A stretch of DNA of 64,000 bases. It comes from Trametopsis cervina. Taxonomy: Eukaryota; Basidiomycota; Agaricomycetes; Polyporales; Irpicaceae. Both the position numbers and the translations under genes were made by a program. The DNA is taken from positions 498,661-562,660 of the forward strand of contig MU278363.1 of the NCBI GenBank assembly GCA_022385755.1. The letters run 5' to 3'. Shown here one piece after another: positions 1 to 14,110 of the stretch. The notes below the pieces were generated by a model. The model saw only the letters and a program-made list of their open reading frames with translations, was not told the origin of the DNA and did no database searches. Each line of letters opens with the position of its first letter. The stretch's first letter is position 1.

Positions 1-546
1 AACTTGAGCACAAGTCCTGAGAATATTGGCCAGCTATTGCAGCGTGACTGGTTTGAACCTGCAGATTAGTCCTGGGATGTTATCTCTCGATAACCGTTAA
101 TGCATCGCGGTCTCCAACGCGAAGTCTCAATGGCTATCCTCGCTATGCGCTGGGTGCTGAGTGCAATCGCCGGTCTCCATGACACACTTTCTGTCTGCAA
201 ATATCACGTAGCAGTCAGAAACGTAGATTGTTCACCGTCGTAAAGGACAAACTGCAAAGTGACCATGACAGTTTAGCGTATGAGAGCTCGACGCGTTCAC
301 GTGCCGCTCCCGCCAAAACATCTCGCGCGCTGATGGCACTTCCCTAAACGGGCGTAGCAACCTGTTAGGACACCGGGCGCCCAAGACCACTTTAGCCGCG
401 GGGTCGTAAACAAGTACGCAGATCAGAAGGGGGGGTGGGATCAAAACTGTGCAAGCAACACAGCCAGCTCTCGCCAACGCCAATCGATTTCCCGTTCTCC
501 TTGCGTCCCCCACCCACGACCACGAACGACAGCGCACGAAGCACGA
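1..546. promoter_or_regulatory. Upstream region of the NDR kinase gene
   Basis: No supported coding exon was found here. The last ~120 bases before the kinase ATG are pyrimidine- and C-rich, as is common in basidiomycete 5' leaders. An open frame on the opposite strand runs through this stretch into the kinase but has low-complexity Arg/Ser composition and no conserved motif. Confidence 0.4.
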
Positions 547-2641
<2,095 letters not shown>

Positions 2642-5600
2642 TGAAACGAATACTCCTGGATCTCTCATTCTTCAACGGTCTTCTCTCCTCTTATAACGGT
2701 TCCTTAGTGCAAACGCTGCCTCTCAATCACCGACATACACTACACTACGACACGCTCATACAACATCCTCACATCGAAATCATCCCATCCAAGATTCCAT
2801 ACCTATCTCCGACATAATTCACTGGCCCACACGAACCTGACCTCGCACAACGCACAACGCTTCTTCCCTGCTCGCTCGGTTGCTCATCATCCCTGGACTT
2901 CACTCTCGCCACCACAAACGCTCTCGCGTGTGGTTTTTACAGACAAGTACGCACGTCCGTTTACGTTCTTACACTGCCCGCTCTCCCAATGGAATTCCCC
3001 GCAATCGCGGGTTTTTTGTCCCTTGTCTGTCTGTTCTTTCCTCTGTGTGTCCTGTTCTGCCTGTTTCTGTTCAACTTTGACTCTAGTCTGTGCTGTCTTC
3101 CCCGGCGGTTTCTCCGGTCCCAAAGTGCAATGTACAATAACGTTAACCTTAACGTTCCATACGCCACGCCGGTCCTGCCGTCCGTCAAGGATAACGATTA
3201 AGGATACCGCTGAGGAGCTACCCGATTGCTGGGTCGTGCCTTCGCTGTTTGCGCCGCACCATGGAGTATAGTACTGTAGAGCGGTGATCCTGTTACACGA
3301 CGTTCGCGGACCCGCTTTCGGGTTCTGGTTCGGACTTGCGCGGTTGTATGCGGGTGTGTGCGGTGAGCCACATGCACGAGTCGGGGCGTGGGTTGGGTCG
3401 CTCGCTGCCCCGAGCGCGGTTCGCGGTTTCGGTTCTTCCGCCGTTTGCAAACCCGCTGGTCTGTGAGAGATTCGGGGCGTGTTTGTTTCTATTCTGTGTA
3501 CCGATGTCGTCATATGTCCTGCTGATCCTTGGTCATTGGAAGACGCATAGCTGATATCCGTGGGTGGCCAGACCACTTATCTGTGTCGGACGGGCGGTGT
3601 GCGGTGTCTTCCATCTGCCATTGTCTCATTGAGAAGCTAGGGTTCAGTATGTCATGTTATGATCGGAGGCTTGTCTGTGTTCTTTCATTGGGGTGGTGTC
3701 GTGAATGAATTTGAACGCGGCGCGCTCAAACTACCGAGGTCGGACATGCCGCGCACACTGTATTTGCAAGACAAGATGGATTTGCACAATACAGTACATA
3801 TGATATGATTGCTCGACGGCGAACAGCGCAGTATGTTCACATATGTCACGGTAGATGTAAGTATGCATGATCGGATTGCACGTCCATACATATGCCTATG
3901 CGCAGCACCGTGTACTCTCTCCGCGATCAGCTCGGGCTCTTCACTACTTGCCTTTTCACACACCGCGGGCACAATCCACACAGCCCTGCAGGGCCACGAA
4001 CAAAGAGAAAAGAGAGAGAAGCAGGGCCTGAGTAATAGCACGCTGCTATCGACCTCCCGCCAATGGTGGCTGTGGACGTTGTACGTACTGTACGCCGCGT
4101 CCCTACTCCGTCCGTCCGTCAGTCCAGACACGCGTTGATAATCACGGTAAGCATCTCCGTCGAGGATCGCGATTGAACCTACCCTACAACAACACCGTCA
4201 CGGACAGGAAATTCAACGAAGAAAAAACAAAAAAGCGAAAGCAAGTCATTCTCGGGATCCGAGCTCGTGTATACCATACACGCGACGCGGAGATGCATCC
4301 GCGCGCAGACATGTGACCCGAAGCGTGGTGTTGCAACTCGTCGTGCGGCGGGGTGGCCTCGGAGCACGCAGTGGTGGCGCATCGATGGGATCGCTCGAGG
4401 GTCGAGGTCTCCGCTGCTCGAATTTTTTCTTTCAGTCAGAGGACAAAGAAAGCCCGTTCGCCCTGCAAATGCTGTACGCAAATCTTGATTTCCGGCGAAT
4501 AGACGAACGTAGATCCGTCCGTCCTCGCACCCCGAGGTGCGTGACAAGATTTTCAAGATTGAGTACGAGGCTATGGGTTGTGGGTTGTGCATTATCTGAG
4601 GTTTATCTGCGTCCGCTTGCACCACCCACGCCCCGACGCCCCGACCCGATCACGTTGCGATTGGCATCGACGAAGAACCTCCGGGGTTCACGTTCACATG
4701 CATGGCCTCGGAAAGAAAATATTTATGCACCCGCTGATTCCGAGGTTTTACGTGGAGGGGAGCGGGGGACGTTCCAACAATTTTAATTTTTCTCTTCGAC
4801 TTTACAATAACCCGTGCGTGCAAGTACAGCAGGGGTGGGGGAGTGGAAGATCTACATCGCGGGGTGTCCCACCACCCGTGACCTCGAAATCTACAATGAC
4901 CAGCCAGCTCGTCAGCACTCCCTAGAAATCCCAAATCATATGCAACGACACCCCATCCCTCGCACGTACACACCCCAGTCGATCTCCGTCAGCGCGGTCC
5001 CCTCCTTCCCGGCACGTCCAGTCAGTCCTTTATGGATCACGGTTAGTCTGACAGCTCTACAGAGCCCGGCCGGCGGAGGCTCCCCATGACGTCACCCTGT
5101 CCTCCCTGCCCATCCCTTGTCTTCCCTGTGATCCTGCAGTGTGTCCTTCCAAGCAAGTATCGTTACTGTATGTTATCTCCCTGTTCCCATGTCAGACCTC
5201 GGATTCTCGGTGCTGCCGTATGTTTGTTTTGATGCGGGGGTGGTGCGATTCCGTGGCACGAACACGAATTGCGCGAGTGTGCATACGGTATGTCATTGCG
5301 TTCGGTCGGTGTATGTTTATGCAGGCACGCGGGATGAATTTGACGATCTGGGGTGCGGCGGGTTGGCGGGTTGGTTGCGTTGCTATGCCACTCAGTGACA
5401 TAGGCATAGGTCGTCCGGAGGGAGGTGCTAAGCACGCTATGTCGTCGGGTGCCGAGAGGACCCTGGAACATCTATCATTGCGCTCATGGTCGCCGTTCGC
5501 TGCAGCATCCGTCCTTCAAATACACCTGAGCCCAGGCGCATACTTACTTATCTCCTCAATGGTGTGTGTGGGACCCACACGCTTATATTTAGCACTACAA

Positions 5601-6252
5601 ATTGAAGAAGAGCAGTGAGAGCATACCGCCAAGTATTAATCAATGCGGCGATAGCGAACACTGTCATGAAATGCACCAAATTACTAGTGCTTGATTCATT
5701 AATCAAGGACGTCGTTGATTTAGTCGACTGGGGCTATCTGTGTTGTGATGATCATGCGAGCTCGCAGTAAGGATCTGCGCACTCCGGCTTGGTATAGCAG
5801 ACCTGAGGTTAGTGTGCGTACGTATCATGGATATGTCCACTTGAAAGCAAGCTAACGTCCGACGAGGCAATATTCGAGCTTAAGCTACAGACCAGCCAGA
5901 ACGAACCACCAGGGAAACATATCATATCTACGACACCACAAAGATCAAAACCAAGTTATCGCCGTCCTCCCCCGATTTCAACACGAGCTTGAGCATGAGC
6001 TAGAGCCAGAGTATAACATATATAAATACGTACATCCCTCTCCAATGACGATCTTCATATGTTCGTCGACCTGGCCAGACCACGAATCCTCACACGAACG
6101 TACGTACGGCGCTGACAGCGTCATGCGTCGCGATGGCAATAAACACGGGCTCTCAGACAGACACGCCGAAAGACAGGAACGCGTGAATAATTTAATTGCG
6201 TGGGAGACACACCGTCTCGAGGGATAGACACCGGGTGATAGATGAGCGAGCT

Positions 6253-6272
6253 ACGTAACGTACGTACGTACG
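6253..6272. repeat. (ACGT)n microsatellite
   Basis: About five tandem copies of a palindromic tetranucleotide in the gene-poor stretch. Confidence 0.8.
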
Positions 6273-6730
6273 CTAGCTGGGATCCAGCGCTGTGTCGAGA
6301 GGGAAGGAAGGATGCGGGGGGTATAACGGCAGGAGAAAAGCAACGTTCAAAGACGTTCGGCGACAGGACAGGGGAGAAAAGAGGCAGGTAGTAGATACAG
6401 TGTATGGGAGGCAGGTCACGGAAAGATAGGACGAAAGATAGGAGAAAGATAGAGACAAATTCGAATTCGAACTCGCAAGGCGACTAATAGGAAGGAGACG
6501 AAGCGATGACGCACAGAATCAGAACCGGACGGATTGGATTACTAACATATCGAGAACGAGAGCGTGAGCAGCAGCAGAAAAAGAGGTGAAAGTGTTACGG
6601 CGAACGCGAAGACGCGAAGCGCGTCGCAAAAACAGCGGTGAGAAAGTTTAAGTTTGGGAGGGAGAGGAGGAATGGGGGCCGGAACAGGGAACAGGGGGAG
6701 CGGCAGCCAGCCCCTAGCGACCAGCACACA

Positions 6731-6748
6731 CCGTCCGTCCGTCCGTCC
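6731..6748. repeat. (CCGT)n microsatellite
   Basis: Four and a half tandem CCGT units in non-coding sequence. Confidence 0.75.
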
Positions 6749-7145
6749 AGCAACTGAAGTCCAGCCCCAGGGATCTGGACCGCTGAAGGCTGCAGGCAAT
6801 CTAACAGCCGTCGAGACCGGCCGGTCGAAGTCCCTCTTCGTTCCTCCGCAGCACCAGCAGGACCAGTAGCAAGGACTGCTAGCCCTCGCTCCAGTGATCT
6901 GGCTCCGCGTTAAGTTATCAGGCAGAACCGCGGAACGGTCCAGGCCAGAAAGCTGAGCGAACGGTGGGCGCGTCGACATAGGAGATGCTTGCTCGTCCAC
7001 TGTGCACAGATTGGACATGCGCGGCCTCCGGTTTGACGTCGTGGACGGCGAAGGATGGGATAAGAACAAGAAGCGACCGCCGGGGATTGTGTGGGACACA
7101 CACACATCTATCATATCACGGGGGGATGCATTTCATCAGAACGCA

Positions 7146-7164
7146 CGGATGGATGGATGGATGA
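7146..7164. repeat. (GGAT)n microsatellite
   Basis: Tandem GGAT units, followed directly by a short GCAGT repeat. Confidence 0.75.
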
Positions 7165-7360
7165 TTGCAGTGCAGTGCAGCTGACGATGATGTCACTGTC
7201 TGTGTGTGCGTGCGTGCGGCCCCGTGCGGCAGCGGCTGCGGCATTCGTTCATTGGCAGCTGGGGGGAGATTGGGTGTGGCTTTGCACGGTACGCGGATAG
7301 GTAGTGGTAGGGTGGACAGAGGAGATAGGGATAGGAGGCGCGAAAGGTGGTTGGAGGTGG

Positions 7361-7671
7361 TCATCGGCGCGTCACGTATCGCCAGTAGCGTGGGTTAGGA
7401 GGTGCAGAGCGCAGCGAGGCGGTATCTGAGGAGAGAGGGGGGTGGTTAGCATCTGGATCAGCGCAGTCTCTCCAGCGTGCGCGCGTATCGCATGCGCAGT
7501 GTAGGGAAAGGGAGGAGGGGGGGAAGAGGAAGGAGGTAACGTACGGGTTTGTATGCACTCCCAGACGTCGACGCCTTTCGAGTTCGGATCCCAGACGCCG
7601 CACTGCGAGCCGGCGTTCCACTGGGTGTCGGGCTCCCAGATGCGGGTCGCGTCGCTGACTAGGCCGGGCAT
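7361..7671 (-). CDS. Tiny protein resembling a lone CBM5/12 (chitin-binding-like) module
   Basis: Two exons, 7545-7671 and 7361-7425, joined across an intron of about 120 nt (donor GTACGT, acceptor CTCAG), give 63 aa. The core IWEPDTQWNAGS starts with the W-x-P-x-T-x-W/Y pattern of CBM5/12-type modules. It continues with GVDVWECIQTHT, which matches the aromatic-C-I-Q-x-H-T stretch of basidiomycete CBM12-like proteins, and ends with PRYWRYV where those have the last ligand-face Trp. No signal peptide or catalytic domain is present, so it would be a stand-alone module of unknown, possibly cytosolic, role. The ATG at 7671 is chosen because the reading frame farther upstream has only a TTG. A TATA box lies about 86 nt upstream. 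The assignment rests on motif spacing and is moderate. Confidence 0.55.
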
Positions 7672-7756
7672 GCTGTTTGGTGTGGACGCGGCGGATCCGG
7701 GGGCGGATTGGTTTTCGCGTGAGAGCAACGTGGTGGGCGAGTTGTATGCGGGAGGG

Positions 7757-7763
7757 TTTTATA
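7757..7763 (-). promoter_or_regulatory. TATA box of the CBM-like gene
   Basis: TATAAAA on the minus strand, about 86 nt upstream of the chosen ATG. It supports the downstream start at 7671. Confidence 0.5.
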
Positions 7764-9574
7764 GCTGTGGTGTGTTGTGGTGTGGTATGGCTATGGTGGA
7801 GGTGGGGACGGTAGCGGCGGGGAGGGGGAGTTGAAGGCAGCGTTGAGCGGGCGACGAGGCAACGGATGTCGAGGAGGAGAGAGGAGGTTTGTACTTTAGA
7901 GGGGGGGAGGTTCTCGAGGCATTAACGGATTGGCGGCGTATATATCCGTTCGGGACCATCTATGGGAGCAGGGGGAGTGTGTCATTTTTCGAGGGAGAAA
8001 CAGACGCGCGCCCCTCCCAGAACTCCGTTGCGCGTGCGTCTGTCTGCAACGGTGCAAAAAAAGTAAAAGGAAAAAAGTAAATAAAGATTGGCAAAAAAAA
8101 GAGCGCAGAGAACCGAAGCGGATGGGAGGGCGATATTATTTGGCTTACACGTGTTTGGCGGTGACGTGACGGGCCCACACCAGCAGCGATCGGCATCGGC
8201 ATCAGCTTCACGATCTGGATTTCCCCCGTCCCAATCCCACATCTCCCATCTATCCCATCCGTCGCCTTCTTTTCCGGTCGGTGCGGATGTCGCCGCCGGA
8301 GAGTACAGTACAGTACTACGAGCACGGGAAGTGCCGCGTGTACCGGCACGCTCTCGGCCGCTGGGAGGTGTGTATTGTTTAATTGGGCAGGAGGCGACGA
8401 TCGATAAGCGTGTTCCTCCATATGCGGATGCGAAGAGGTCCGTATGCGGGATGATACAGTAGTGAGATGATGTCACACCCGTGTCCCCGTCACTCCCCCC
8501 TGCTGCGATACGTAGATAATTCGCCGTCCGTTCTCCTTGGCAACAGCAACGATGACAGCGACGACGCACGACAGGGAAGCTAGCCGAAGCATGACACGCT
8601 TGTTCGGTACGATACATACTGCACTCGCCCTCGCACTTCACTTCATTGAATACAGGCCACAGGGGCTGCGCGACGCTCGCGCACACACGGCAAGTACATA
8701 CACTCTCTAGCAGCTCCAGCAACCAAACGGGGGCGCACCTTTTAGCACCCCGCCAGTCGATCAAACCGCAAGTGTGCACAGCGGAACCAAAATTCCCCCT
8801 CGCCGTCGCCCGCCAATCTCACTCGCGAACCAACCAACGAACTGCTCCGAAACAGCACCTCCGACAAGTCCCCTCGATCGCCGTCAATGTAGCCTACTCC
8901 AGCACATCCCGCCAGCCAATCCAATCCAGATCACCGCTCCCATCCTCTCTAGACTCTTTGATTCTGCGGTACCGACGGTGGGTACCGTAGGCACGGCTGT
9001 TTTAGTACATGGTTGTTTTTAGCATAGCGGGGGGTGCGCAAGACGATACCGCGGTGATGCACCGTGTAGCATCATCGGCGTAGCCTGCGTGCATGTTTGT
9101 GGGCTTTTACTCGCCGTTGGGAATGGCACCCATCGATCTGGGCTGCTCCAACGCGCCAATACGCCAACACACCATCCGCCCGCCACACTCTCCTCTCAAA
9201 CGTCGAATCCGCGTCATGCATCCGTGCCTCGTTCTTCTTTCTTCTCTGCAGTGTACGCTGTTGTTCTATTGGCTTGGAGCTTCTGTGCGCTCGAGGGTGA
9301 CTGAGCAGGCCCACTACGCGTTCCACGATAAATAATCATATTACTATAATATATACCCTCGTGTAGATGCGTCTGTATCTTTATGCCTGTGCTGCTGCTA
9401 CTGCTACGAGAGAAAAGAAAGTACACATAGATGTACAAACAGATAAAGATACCCCAATCACCGACCCACCATCGCCACCTCGCTTGCTTCCCACACCCAC
9501 ACGCCCATCCATACTGCATACAAACCACCCTCCAAGCATCTTCGCCCGCCATTCCCGGGCAAACGCCACGCAGC
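7764..9574. other. Intergenic, no supported gene
   Basis: About 1.8 kb between the CBM-like gene's promoter and the 3' end of the PX-protein gene. Only short frames without recognisable motifs; includes a short overlapping TACAG/AGTAC repeat near 8305-8320. Confidence 0.45.
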
Positions 9575-12500
9575 TTATCTCTGTGGCTGCACCAGCGCGC
9601 GCATCTACGAGGGTGCATTCAACGCAAGTAAGCATCATCATCATCATCGCTGTCAACACCAATGCATCAAGCCAGAAAACAAGGCCATAGCCATAACAGC
9701 ACACGCCACGCCACGCCATGCCGCGCCCATCGCCCGCGCAAAAAAGTGAAGAAAAGAACGCTGGTACTGGGACACGCACCATCTCGACGAACAAAGGCAA
9801 CAGCTTCGGCAAATGCTGCAACTCAGGCGGTCGCGGGCCCTCCGCCTTTTTCTTCTTCCTCGTCTTCACCTGCCCGTGCGCCTGTCCCTGCGTGTGTTGA
9901 CTCTGCACAGACGCCATATTCCCCCGCTCGCGCGCCGAGTGCGGCAACCTTGGCAGATCCTTCCCACTATGACCGCTGCTATTACTAGTACTGGTGCCCG
10001 ACGCCTCGGAGAGCGACATCGACCGCGAGCTTCGCGTGCGTGGCGGTGGCGCCGGGCGACTCGGTGATGGCATGTCCAACGAATACTTCGCGCGCGCACC
10101 GTGCGGCGGGGATACCGGCGAAGACGAGCCCCACGAGTCTCCTGTACCCGCGCGTCTCGCGATGCTGGGCGTCGGCGTCGTCCCGCGTGTCGTGTCTCCC
10201 TCCGTACTGCTCCCCCCGTCCCCATCCCCATCACTCTCGTCACTCCCGCTCTCCGTCTCCTCATCACTCTCCTCATCGCTCTCCTCCTCATCACTCCCCT
10301 CCTCCTCATCACTATCGCTCTCACTCCCACTATCCTCCTCATCACTCCCCTCCGCCGCAAGCTCATCCGCATCCCCCTTAACCAGATCCCCAAAGCTCAA
10401 ATCACTAACGACCCCATTAACAAGGTCCGCCGCCGCCTCGTCCTCCGCGTCCGCCTCGCTCTGCGCCTGCGACCGCCCGAACCGGCGACGCACCTTCGCC
10501 TCGTACGCGACTTTCAGCAGGTAATGATACCGCGCGACCGCGTCGACTTCTTGCATGATCTCTTCGCGCTCTTTGCCGGTGTGCGGCAGCAGGAACTCGA
10601 GGCTGATTGGCGAGCCGAGCCCCTCGCGCATGAGCGTGAGGAACTGCTCGATCCACCGCATCAGCTGGTCGAACAGTCCTTCGCCTTTGGAATGCACTTT
10701 GTGCACGAAGCTGTAGAACGACTGCTCATGCCGCTGGATGAGGTCAATGAAGATCTGCACCGTCCTCGCGGGATCCTGTTGACTGACTATCGGTCATGTC
10801 ACATCAGTCTCATAAGCTCCCCGTTATCATCAATACAGAAAAATAACGACATACGTTCTTCAGACTGCTCCACCGTCCGTATGAGATCGTTAATAAAGTT
10901 CTGCAGATCCCCCAGTGAATCCGCAATGCTAGCCGCCCGATAGACCTGCGCAAGCGGTGCATAGAAGATGGTGATGATGTCCTTGAGCAGATCGGACGTA
11001 TTTCCCTGCGCAGAATACCATCATCAGATGTCGAACAATCTCCTGTCACCCCGGATTATGGCACGTACCTCGAAGATAAGTGCGATCAGTTGTTCACGAT
11101 CGCGGAGGCGCGTGTATAGCTTCGCGAGGAGAAGCAGGTCCTCGTATAACCACGCCTCTTCGTCCTCTGGTCCCTCGTCATCGTCCGAGTCCGGATGAGA
11201 GTCGGTATACGCCTTGTGCGCGCGAGCTGAGCGCAGAACCCGGAGCAGTTGTGCACGGTTCAGCCGCGGTTCCTCGCCCGAGCGGAGGACCACCGTGAGC
11301 ACATGCATGTTCTCCGACGCTAGCGCATACATTAGCCACCATGTCTGGAGTTAGACAATAGGAAGACCACTTACCAGCATCGGCCTTGTATATCGACTGA
11401 ATCTCCTGTGGCGCATTCACGAACAACCGCACCTTCTCGCACAGAACCGGGTCCTCCACCTTCTCCTTCACAGACTCAATGTCTTCCTCCAGCGACTTCA
11501 CCTCCTCCATCAGAGATCCGGTGAACATCCTATCAAAAGCAAAAACCAAGACACGGCGTCGGTCAATCGAAACCTTAAACATGGACCTGACAAATTCCGA
11601 TGAGACTGAACTTACCTCTGCAGGAGACTGCGCCCCCCAAACGGCTGCGCGAGGAACAGGTCCAATACACCCCGTATCATGCCGACGGGGTTGCTAATCT
11701 TCAACGCGGCCTTCAGCATAAAATAGGGCATGAGCCCATGTATTCGTTTGAGACCCGCAAACCGCTCAGACGCGTTATCCGCCGCGACAAAGTGTTGAAA
11801 CACAGTCGAGGCAAGTCTGCAGTTCGCGAATCGGTGACGCGGTGACGTTACGTCAGAAAAGCGAGGTCGTAGGAAAGAAGTCGATGACGGCTCACGATAT
11901 GCGCGCCCATTCGATGACAGACTGGTAGTTGCTTGGCAGGTCGTGTACGTTCGCGGTGTGTTTGATTGTGGCGAAGACGTGCGTGAGGCCATCTATGGCG
12001 TAGCAGGGACAAGGGTAAGTAGAAATCGTAGGACCGCACATTGAATGCGCGTACCTCTGCCAAGTAGCTCGCCTTTGACGCTCCGCACGGCATCGCGCAG
12101 GCCGTCTACACGTTCGCGGATCTCCTTAGCGAATCGTATTCGCCCATCGTCGCGCATACGGTCGGCCTCTTCGCGCCTACGGGCGTCTTCGAGTTCCTCC
12201 TCGCTGTACAGTAATCAAAGAATCAGCATGCGGCATATTTTAGCGTATGTGCGACGAGAACGGGATTGTGCACCTGAGCTTTGTAGGACCAGACAGGAGG
12301 AAGGACCGGAGGACAGGTGATGATGCGAACACGGACGATTGGAGCAACGTGTGTAGATAAGAGCGTAGAGTGAGTCTGTTCTTTTCCCGCGAAAGCCGTG
12401 AGGCACCCATTGTCGAGGGAGAGGGGGAGAGGCCGTTCACGCCGAGATATGTGGGCGACGATGGGCTGCCGGACTGCTGGCTGCCGTCGCTCTGCAACGA

Positions 12501-13787
12501 GTCCATACTGCCTCGGAGCACGTCGTTCTCATACATGCCGGGCATCGGCCGCGCTTGACGCGGCTGGTAGCTGCCTCCATAGCCGGGTGACGATGACCCC
12601 GATGCGGAGTTGCTGGCAGAGACGTAGGGCGACGGGGGCATAGAATACGATGGAGATGGTAATATGTTCACGTTCACGTATGTGCGGTCCTTGGCCGGCG
12701 GCTGGGGGATGAGCTCTGAGGGATGCGCTTTCCGAAGCTGTAAGATGAGTTAGGGACAACGTGCATATGTGCGTAAATACTACCCACTTCGTCTGCGAGC
12801 GTTCTGAAGTCGCCATATCGTCTCGATACGAATACGTCTGGCTGGTGGCGTCTGCGAGTTCGTATTATGAATTCCTGTAGAGGCGGAACGACTTTAGTAT
12901 TGTAGTACCCGTCTCTTTGGGAAACCTACTTCGTGTGCCTTGCTCCTGACCCTCTTCTTTTCGACGACGTTTCGGACGCACACAACGTTGACGTCAAAGA
13001 GATCCTTCATTTTCTCCTCCCGCCTAGCGCGTTTCTTGGCTAGCATCTCAAGTCTGTCTAAGTCTTTCTGCGTCAAGCGTACAACGTCCTCCTTTTCGAC
13101 CAGCCTCGTTCCGCTAGTAATCAGCACGGAGAAGTTCTTCTCCAGCTTCTTAAGTAGCCTGAACCTCGCCGCCTCCTCCGAGTTCTCGGGGTTGGTGTCC
13201 ATCGGCGAGGTGCCCGAGAAGTTGCGCGACATCAGCGAGGCCATGAATGGCTGTAGCTTGTCCGCAAAGAAGTTCTTCGGGGCAGCCTGCAGGAACGGGA
13301 ATGTGAGCACGAACTGCCGGAAGATAAACCGCAGGAACGGGAGATCGAGGCGCGGCGCATCCTTCGGCGGTGCGCTGAACGGCGGGCCCAGGTAAGAGAA
13401 GGGGGAGATATTGTCGTGAGGGATGGAGGTGAGGGCATTGAGCTCTCTGTGGAACTGCAGCTGGACGAGCTGTTTCTTGAGGTAATGAGCGCGGAGAGGC
13501 GTTAGTTCGCTGGACGTTGCAGGGTCATGACCCTGTCCCTCCTCTTTCTGCTGATCCCTCGGCTCTTTTGGAGGGAGGGGAGGCGGAAGCTCAGAGGTCG
13601 GTGACTCTGAGACTGGTGTGTGAAACTCTGGGGAATCTGGGGGCGACTCAGTGAATGGGCGATCGGATTCAGGAGCCAGTGGGCTCGTCGCAGATCCACT
13701 AATATTAAGGGCGGCGAGAGCTTCTGCTGGCGCGTCGGGCAGTGGCCGAGAGGGTCGCGCAGGGCGCGACCTGGGATGTGTCGCCAT
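9575..13787 (-). CDS. PX and DUF3818/PXB domain protein (yeast Ypr097w-like)
   Basis: Eleven exons in transcript order: 13787-12930, 12874-12788, 12737-12274, 12203-12055, 11992-11896, 11816-11616, 11529-11375, 11319-11069, 11005-10855, 10786-9780, 9604-9575; 1,149 aa with all phases consistent. The N-terminal Pro/Ser-rich region leads into a PXB-like block (LRAHYLKKQLVQLQFHREL, then FLRFIFRQFVLTFPFLQ). The PX domain follows with the phosphoinositide-type core SRRYGDFRTLADELR, then PQPPAKD. A coiled coil and the DUF3818 helical region come next (ASTVFQHFVAADNASERF; QIFIDLIQRHEQSFYSFVHK). A long acidic Ser/Asp/Glu tract lies near 10,210-10,350. Family members are membrane-associated phosphoinositide binders, and yeast Ypr097w has been linked to lipid metabolism. 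The short last exon is the least certain: it continues the conserved LLPLFVEM stretch and ends MRALVQPQR. Confidence 0.85.
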
Positions 13788-14110
13788 CGACCTAAGTAGC
13801 GATGAGAGAGTATGTGTTAGCGGAGAGGAGTAGAAGAGAGTCCAGATATTGCCACCAGCAACAGGTACGCTCTCGGCAGGCTTGGAGGGCTTCCGTCCGG
13901 CGTTCCCAATGCGTCATCACGAGTGCATATCAGGCGCGCGTAGATCGTTTCCGCAAATGGGAATGAAGCGTCTGTCGCGCTTCCGAACTGCTGCTCGACT
14001 TACACGGGTCAGGTGTACTAGGGGGTTATACCACTCCTCTTGGGAAAAGAGAATTTACTGCTAGAATTGCTACGCAGCAAGAACCTTCTCTACACGAGGC
14101 TTCCGTAGAG
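13788..14110. promoter_or_regulatory. Divergent promoter, PX-protein gene / PUB-protein gene
   Basis: A 323-bp head-to-head intergenic region, likely shared by both genes. No clear TATA box was seen. Confidence 0.5.

Larger units (their letters stand above)
2642..7360. other. 4.7-kb stretch without a recognisable gene
   Basis: It begins with the 3' UTR of the kinase. Short frames exist on both strands, but none shows a recognisable motif or joins into a spliced model with protein-like composition. The right half (6.2-7.3 kb) is rich in short tandem repeats. It could hold long UTRs, an lncRNA or fast-evolving small genes; the bases alone do not decide. Confidence 0.5.

Noticed and set aside
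6542..7114. Minus-strand frame with a CYWSCWCCGG cysteine cluster
   Set aside because: Starts at an ATG but no second exon, homologue-like motif or promoter could be found; the C-terminal part is simple Pro/Leu sequence over repeats.
9994..10943. Plus-strand open frames of 170-280 codons
   Set aside because: Antisense to the acidic tract and DUF3818 region of the PX protein; Ser/Pro/Leu composition mirrors the repeated codons of the real gene.
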